Assembly: GCA_946409545.1 (NCBI GenBank)
Contig: CAMJWT010000023.1
Span: forward strand, 1 to 28,263
From: RUG12783 sp946409545
Lineage (GTDB): Bacteria > Bacillota_I > Bacilli_A > RF39 > UBA660
Direction: 5' to 3'
Length of the DNA: 28,263 nucleotides
The first letter of the stretch is position 1. Every line of letters starts with the position of its first letter. The translations under genes and the position numbers were made by a program. Positions 24,434-28,263 of this stretch are shown piece by piece. The notes under the pieces are model-generated. The model worked only from the letters and a program-made list of their open reading frames with translations. It was not told the DNA's origin and made no database searches.

Positions 24434-25591
24434 ATGACTAAAAAAAATGAAGAAGATGTTGAATTAATTGATGATGAAAAAGATTCTAAAAAAGATAATA
24501 AGAAAGAAGTAAAAAAAGAATCTAAGAATAACAAATTATTTATTATTGGGGGTGCTATCCTAGGTGTTCTTGCAATTGTTGGAATTATATTTTTATTAAC
24601 TAATAAAAAAGAAGAGCCGAAGGAAGAGCCAAAAAAAGAAGAACCTAAGAAAGAAGAAGTTCCACCTGAACCACAATCTACAGTTGATAGTAAGGATGTT
24701 AAAGTAATTGATGTTAATTCTAAAACTAGACCTTATGCTATTATGATTAATTGTAAGAGTGAAGCATTACCTCAAGCAGGACTTCAAGATGCATATATCG
24801 TATATGAACTAATGGTTGAAGGTGGTATTACAAGAATGCTTGCTATATTTAAAGATGTTGATCTTAAGAAAGTTGGTTCTGTTCGTAGTGCAAGAGATCA
24901 ATACTTAGGATATAGTTTTGAAAATGATGCTATTTATGTTCATGCTGGTGGTGCTCAAGAAACTTTAGCCCGTATTTCAAAAGAAAAAATTGCTGATATT
25001 GATGTTGATGGTAAATATGGTGTTCGTGATAAGACTTTAAAACGTGATTGGGAACATACTTTATTCACTGATTCAACACATTTAACTAGAGCAATGAATG
25101 ATAAGAAATTACGTTCAACTACTGAACTAAAGAACCTTTTACATTATGATTCAGTTGAATTAGATTTATCTGAATACAAAGATAAAAAAGAAGCAAAAGA
25201 TGTTAGTATCAAATATTCTAATTATCGTACATCAATATATAAATATGATGAAGATAATAAATATTATTTAAGATCAATGAATAGTAAAAAGAATACAGAT
25301 TTAGTGACTGGTGAACAATATCATGTTAAGAATATAATTGTTTATGGTGTTAAACATGATACTTATACTGCTCATGGATATTATGGTTATCAAAAACTTC
25401 ATAACATTGGTACTGGTGAAGGTTATTATATAACTGATGGTTATGCTCTTCCTATTACTTGGGAAAAGAAAGATGAAGCCAGTCAAACAGTTTATAAATA
25501 TAAAGAAACTGGTAAAGAATTAGTTGTTAATGATGGTAATACTTATATTCAAATTTATCCTACTAATGGTGGTAAGTTAACTATTAAATAA
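24434..25591 (+). CDS. DUF3048 (YerB-like) membrane-anchored protein
   Basis: A 385-residue protein starting at ATG 24434 after TAGGAGAA. The N-terminus is charged and cytoplasmic, then one helix (about 33-54), then a Lys/Glu/Pro linker made of KEEPK-type repeats, then a DUF3048 domain outside the cell: RPYAIMINCKSEALPQAGL, YELMVEGGITRMLAIF, GSVRSARDQYL and YVHAGGAQETL are diagnostic. DUF3048 includes B. subtilis YerB; the biochemical role is unknown, although a surface or wall role fits its anchor. No lipobox is seen, unlike YerB. It closes the + strand series and converges on the next gene. Confidence 0.88.
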   Translation: MTKKNEEDVELIDDEKDSKKDNKKEVKKESKNNKLFIIGGAILGVLAIVGIIFLLTNKKEEPKEEPKKEEPKKEEVPPEPQSTVDSKDVKVIDVNSKTRPYAIMINCKSEALPQAGLQDAYIVYELMVEGGITRMLAIFKDVDLKKVGSVRSARDQYLGYSFENDAIYVHAGGAQETLARISKEKIADIDVDGKYGVRDKTLKRDWEHTLFTDSTHLTRAMNDKKLRSTTELKNLLHYDSVELDLSEYKDKKEAKDVSIKYSNYRTSIYKYDEDNKYYLRSMNSKKNTDLVTGEQYHVKNIIVYGVKHDTYTAHGYYGYQKLHNIGTGEGYYITDGYALPITWEKKDEASQTVYKYKETGKELVVNDGNTYIQIYPTNGGKLTIK

Positions 25592-25592
25592 C

Positions 25593-25632
25593 AAAAAAAC
25601 AAGAAACAAATAAATGTTTCTTGTTTTTATTT
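25593..25632. terminator. Bidirectional intrinsic terminator between convergent genes
   Basis: AAAAACAAGAAACA and TGTTTCTTGTTTTT form a 14-bp stem with a six-base loop; A- and T-runs on the two sides allow it to work in both directions. Confidence 0.9.
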
Positions 25633-26670
25633 TCTTTTTTTATTAGTTATATTATTTATTAAATATTCTCTTAATGAATCAATATCTATATTATCTAATA
25701 TTGCTCTTAAGTTATTATTGTTTTCGATATAGAATTTATCTATTTCATTAAAATCCATCCCATATTGTAGGGCATAGAAGTAACTCATTGCCATCATAAA
25801 TCCTAATGGATAAAAATGAACATATAAACTATTTCTTAAGAAATTATAATCTGTTTCACATAGTTTATCTAATTCTTCTTTATATTCATCTTTTACAATA
25901 AATCCATCAAATGCATCCGGATGATCTTTTAATAACTTTAATTGTGCATATGCTTCTAATGTAACTTTTTTCCAAATATTTAATTGATTCATTATTTGTT
26001 TACTAGCTGATTTATAATTTAGACCTTTATAATATTCAAGAAATAAATGTTCCATTAAAATAGGTATAAACTCATTTAAATAATTATTCATATTAGTGTT
26101 ATATGTTATTCTTTCTTGATAGATATGTGATACTTCATGAACAATTGATGCTTCTGTTTCATTTGGTTCATCAAGACAAGCAAGTATATATTCTCTATTA
26201 ATAGATGGTAATACATAAGTATATGATGCATTACTTCCTTCAATATATATTAAATGTTCACTATCAATAATCTTATTAAATATTTGTTGAATTTTTGGAT
26301 AATCATATAAGAAGTCACTTATTTGACTAAAATCTATTTCTTCAATATCGTTATCATATTCAACAGGATCAATATTAAAGTTATTAAATAGTGCTATCAT
26401 TTGTTCGTATAGTTCTAACAATGAATCAATATTTGCTAGTATTTCATTACGTATTCTATCTTGATTATCTTTTTCATATATTTCATCTTCTGTATATGAT
26501 GTAACATCTGGCATTGTAATTTTATGATCTATTTCATGTGGAAAATAATATGATAATAAATTCATTAATAGATTATAATCTTTGATACATTGTAATTTAA
26601 CACTTTCTTTATTAGTCTTTTTAAGTGTTTTAATTATCTCCATTAAATCATTTTTAAATACTTTATTCAT
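25627..26670 (-). CDS. Putative zinc metallopeptidase with HEVSH motif, M3-like in layout
   Basis: A 347-residue, acidic, cytoplasmic protein with no signal peptide or membrane segment. Residues 178-182 are HEVSH in ASIVHEVSHIYQE, a HExxH zinc site, and Glu207 in FIPILMEHLF lies where M3-family oligopeptidases carry their third ligand. Downstream YVHFYPLGFMMAMSYFYALQYG resembles the M3 substrate-side helix with Tyr and His residues. It is about 60 percent of the length of PepF-type enzymes, lacking most of the N-terminal half. I regard it as a reduced M3-like gluzincin; substrate unknown. The start follows AGAGGGG and a strong promoter. Confidence 0.65.
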   Translation of the reverse strand: MNKVFKNDLMEIIKTLKKTNKESVKLQCIKDYNLLMNLLSYYFPHEIDHKITMPDVTSYTEDEIYEKDNQDRIRNEILANIDSLLELYEQMIALFNNFNIDPVEYDNDIEEIDFSQISDFLYDYPKIQQIFNKIIDSEHLIYIEGSNASYTYVLPSINREYILACLDEPNETEASIVHEVSHIYQERITYNTNMNNYLNEFIPILMEHLFLEYYKGLNYKSASKQIMNQLNIWKKVTLEAYAQLKLLKDHPDAFDGFIVKDEYKEELDKLCETDYNFLRNSLYVHFYPLGFMMAMSYFYALQYGMDFNEIDKFYIENNNNLRAILDNIDIDSLREYLINNITNKKRK

Positions 26671-26693
26671 AAACCCCTCTTTTTTCTTTGCAT

Positions 26694-26722
26694 ATTATAT
26701 CACATTTTTCTTTTTTTATCAA
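26694..26722 (-). promoter_or_regulatory. Promoter of the metallopeptidase-like gene
   Basis: Read on the - strand, TTGATA (26722-26717) and TATAAT (26699-26694) have 17-base spacing, and the -10 is extended by TGA. Confidence 0.87.
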
Positions 26723-26742
26723 GGTGAACAAATGTTCACCTT
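26721..26742. promoter_or_regulatory. Palindrome matching a Gram-positive LexA/SOS box, abutting the -35
   Basis: AAGGTGAACA and TGTTCACCTT are separated by AA, giving the core GAACAAATGTTC. This fits the GAAC-N4-GTTC core of Bacillus LexA (DinR) operators and overlaps the edge of the - strand -35 box. On the + strand a T-rich tract follows, so an intrinsic terminator is the main alternative. Confidence 0.5.
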
Positions 26743-26785
26743 TCTTTTTTTTCTTTTTTCATTAATTAATATTGAGAGGGATTAT

Positions 26786-27673
26786 ATGAATTATTACAAT
26801 GAAATAAAAGAACAATTAATAAATAATGAAATAACAAAAAGAGTAAAAGATTATAGTAAGAATAAGAGTGATTTAAATACGTACTATGAAGTTGGGAAGC
26901 TACTAAGTGAAGCTGGTAAACACTATGGCGAAGGGATAATAAAAGAGTATTCTAAAAAATTAACAAATGAATTAGGGAAAGGTTATACTTTCACTTCACT
27001 TACTAGAATGAAGAAATTTTATGTGCTTATTCAAAAGGTTGCGACAGTGTCGCAACAATTATCATATGGACATTATGTAGAATTATTACCATATAATGAT
27101 GTTAATAAAATAAATTATTATATTCGAATTGTAGAAATATATAATCTATCCGTAAGAGAATTGAGAAAAAGGATAAAATCTAATGAATATGAAAGATTAC
27201 CAATAAAAACTAAAAATATAATAATGACAAAAGACGTGAAAAATAAGGTAACAGATTTTATTAAGAATCCAATATTGATTAGTAATAAATATTACCACGA
27301 AATAATAAGTGAAAAAGTATTACAAAAGTTAATACTTGAAGATATGAATAACTTTTTAAAAGAATTAGGAGAAGGATTTTGTTATATAAGTAATGAGTAC
27401 AAAATAAAAATAGGTGATCGATATAACTACATTGATTTATTGTTGTTTAATTATATTTATAATTGTTTTATTGTAATTGAACTAAAAGTAACGGAACTAA
27501 AGAAAGAACATATAGGACAGATACAAACATACATGAATTATGTTGATAAAAGTTTAAAGAGAGTAGATCAAGATAAGACCATCGGGATAATCATCACTAG
27601 AAGGGATAATAAGTACCTTATCGAATATTGTAGTGATAAGAGAATAATATCAAGAGAATATAAAGTAATATAA
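26786..27673 (+). CDS. DUF1016 / PDDEXK nuclease family protein (YhcG-like), copy 1
   Basis: A 295-residue protein starting at ATG 26786 after GAGAGGG; the longer upstream frame overlaps the opposite gene and is rejected. Residues 1-130 are the DUF1016 N-terminal helical domain (LNTYYEVGKLLSEAGKHYGE, YGHYVELLPY, LSVRELRKRI). Residues from about 165 form a PDDEXK-type domain: KLILEDMNNFLKELGEG, then IDLLLF with the Asp and VIELKVTEL with the E-x-K, then IGQIQTYMNYVD. The family is a predicted nuclease often found in defence or mobile neighbourhoods; E. coli YhcG is its reference member. An internal 19-base palindrome lies at 27038-27056. No clear promoter was found. A paralog follows 10 bases downstream. 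Confidence 0.87.
   Translation: MNYYNEIKEQLINNEITKRVKDYSKNKSDLNTYYEVGKLLSEAGKHYGEGIIKEYSKKLTNELGKGYTFTSLTRMKKFYVLIQKVATVSQQLSYGHYVELLPYNDVNKINYYIRIVEIYNLSVRELRKRIKSNEYERLPIKTKNIIMTKDVKNKVTDFIKNPILISNKYYHEIISEKVLQKLILEDMNNFLKELGEGFCYISNEYKIKIGDRYNYIDLLLFNYIYNCFIVIELKVTELKKEHIGQIQTYMNYVDKSLKRVDQDKTIGIIITRRDNKYLIEYCSDKRIISREYKVI
27037..27053. other. Codons of DUF1016 copy 1 equivalent to the copy 2 palindrome
   Basis: This stretch aligns by translation (V-A-T-V-S-Q against V-P-T-M-S-G) with 27935-27955 of copy 2. The shared core is CGACA-N-TGTCG; the outer bases differ between copies but stay self-complementary in each. Confidence 0.6.
27038..27056. repeat. GC-rich perfect inverted repeat inside DUF1016 copy 1
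   Basis: GTTGCGACA and TGTCGCAAC flank a single central G. It lies within coding sequence (V-A-T-V-S-Q) and stands out as GC-rich in very AT-rich surroundings. Confidence 0.9.
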
Positions 27674-27683
27674 AGGAGACAAC

Positions 27684-28263
27684 ATGAATTATTACAATGA
27701 AATAAAAGAACAATTAATAAATAATGAAATAACAAAAATAGTAAAAGATTATAGTAAGAATAAGAGTGATTTAAATACGTACTATGAAGTAGGTAAGTTA
27801 CTAAGTGAAGCCGGTAAACATTATGGTGAAGGGATAATAAAAGAGTATTCTAAAAGATTAACCAAAGAGTTGAATAAAGAATATACGGTATCAATGTTAT
27901 ATAAAATTATTCAATTCTATAATATTTATTTAAAAGTCCCGACAATGTCGGGAACATTATCTTGGAGCCATTGGTATGAAGTTTTATCTATTAAAGATAT
28001 AAGTGCAGTTACTTATTATTTATCACAATCAATTAATAACAATCTATCAGTAAGAGAATTAAGAAAAAGTATCAAATCTAAAGAATATGAAAGATTACCA
28101 GAAGAAACAAGAAGTAATATTGTTAAAAAAGAAGATAATAAAATAACTGATTTAATTAAAAATCCAATATTAATTAACAATAAATATAATTATGAAATAA
28201 TAAGTGAGAAAGTATTACAAAAGTTAATACTTGAAGATATGAATAACTTTTTAAAAGAATTAG
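27684..28263 (+). CDS. DUF1016 / PDDEXK nuclease family protein, copy 2, 3'-truncated by window edge
   Basis: The first 193 codons of a paralog of the preceding gene, beginning at ATG 27684 after AAAGGAG; no stop occurs before the window ends. The first 65 residues are nearly identical to copy 1, residues about 66-110 differ strongly (YTVSMLYKIIQFYNIYLKV), and identity rises again from LSVRELRKSIKS to KLILEDMNNFLKEL. The PDDEXK active-site part lies beyond the window. It is adjacent to and on the same strand as copy 1 and is probably co-transcribed. The diverged centre includes the segment thought to set specificity only by analogy; that is inference. Confidence 0.85.
   Translation, partial: MNYYNEIKEQLINNEITKIVKDYSKNKSDLNTYYEVGKLLSEAGKHYGEGIIKEYSKRLTKELNKEYTVSMLYKIIQFYNIYLKVPTMSGTLSWSHWYEVLSIKDISAVTYYLSQSINNNLSVRELRKSIKSKEYERLPEETRSNIVKKEDNKITDLIKNPILINNKYNYEIISEKVLQKLILEDMNNFLKEL
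27937..27953. repeat. GC-rich perfect inverted repeat inside DUF1016 copy 2
   Basis: TCCCGACA and TGTCGGGA flank a single central A, at the same codons as the palindrome of copy 1. Confidence 0.9.

Noticed and set aside
26582..26785. Longer N-terminus for DUF1016 copy 1, starting at 26582.
   Set aside because: It would overlap the opposite-strand gene, its promoter and the palindrome, and encodes only low-complexity hydrophobic residues. The ATG at 26786 has a good ribosome site and matches the start of copy 2.
27038..27056. The palindrome in DUF1016 copy 1 as an intrinsic terminator.
   Set aside because: It lies mid-gene, has a one-base loop and no T-run, and its equivalent in copy 2 is placed the same way.

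Overview
The window comes from an AT-rich, low-GC Gram-positive bacterium (Bacillota), probably a Bacilli or Erysipelotrichia-like lineage that keeps a cell wall. The reasons are pervasive A/T codon choice, strong AGGAG-type ribosome sites, TATAAT promoters often preceded by TGn, intrinsic terminators after most transcription units, and wall-polymer genes of Gram-positive type (LtaS-like enzymes, TagF-like transferase, LCP ligase, DUF3048). Tryptophan is encoded by TGG and TGA is used as a stop, so the standard bacterial code applies. The lineage is inference; no marker gene is present. Nearly all of the window is one long cell-surface polymer region on the + strand, followed at the right end by an unrelated metallopeptidase-like gene on the - strand and a tandem pair of DUF1016/PDDEXK nuclease genes.

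Region 1 (1-5282): a glycerophosphate-polymer locus. It holds a 5'-truncated LtaS/sulfatase-like membrane enzyme, a YidC/Oxa1 insertase domain fused to a TagB/TagF-type CDP-glycerol glycerophosphotransferase (with an apparent one-base deletion near 1303-1308 that breaks its 5' end), a 70-residue YIDP-type small membrane protein, and after a terminator and promoter a second LtaS-like paralog. This fusion and gene set is the best candidate here for an undescribed envelope system.

Region 2 (5283-9640): a four-gene operon of lipoprotein, ATPase, fused double permease and a winged-helix/nucleotidyltransferase fusion of LicC/PntC type. The simplest reading is uptake of a phosphonate or phosphocholine-like headgroup (2-aminoethylphosphonate is the favoured guess) and its activation with CTP for decorating surface polymers. 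An inverted repeat brackets the -10 box.

Region 3 (9641-24400): a Wzx/Wzy-type surface polysaccharide cluster. It has an LCP ligase with an extra solute-binding-like domain, three glycosyltransferases, a WlbA-WlbC(E)-WlbB trio for a UDP-2,3-diacetamido-uronic acid, a flippase, a polymerase/ligase, a large membrane-anchored protein with seven BIG2 repeats and a phosphodiester glycosidase domain, and a UDP-glucose-type 6-dehydrogenase. A DUF3048 protein follows.

Region 4 (25590-28263): a convergent HExxH protein whose promoter carries a GAAC-N4-GTTC palindrome resembling an SOS box, then two adjacent DUF1016 genes. Each DUF1016 gene carries a GC-rich palindrome at the same codons, with different but internally matched arms.

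No intergenic stretch exceeds 300 bases. No rRNA, tRNA, CRISPR array, insertion sequence or integrase was seen.
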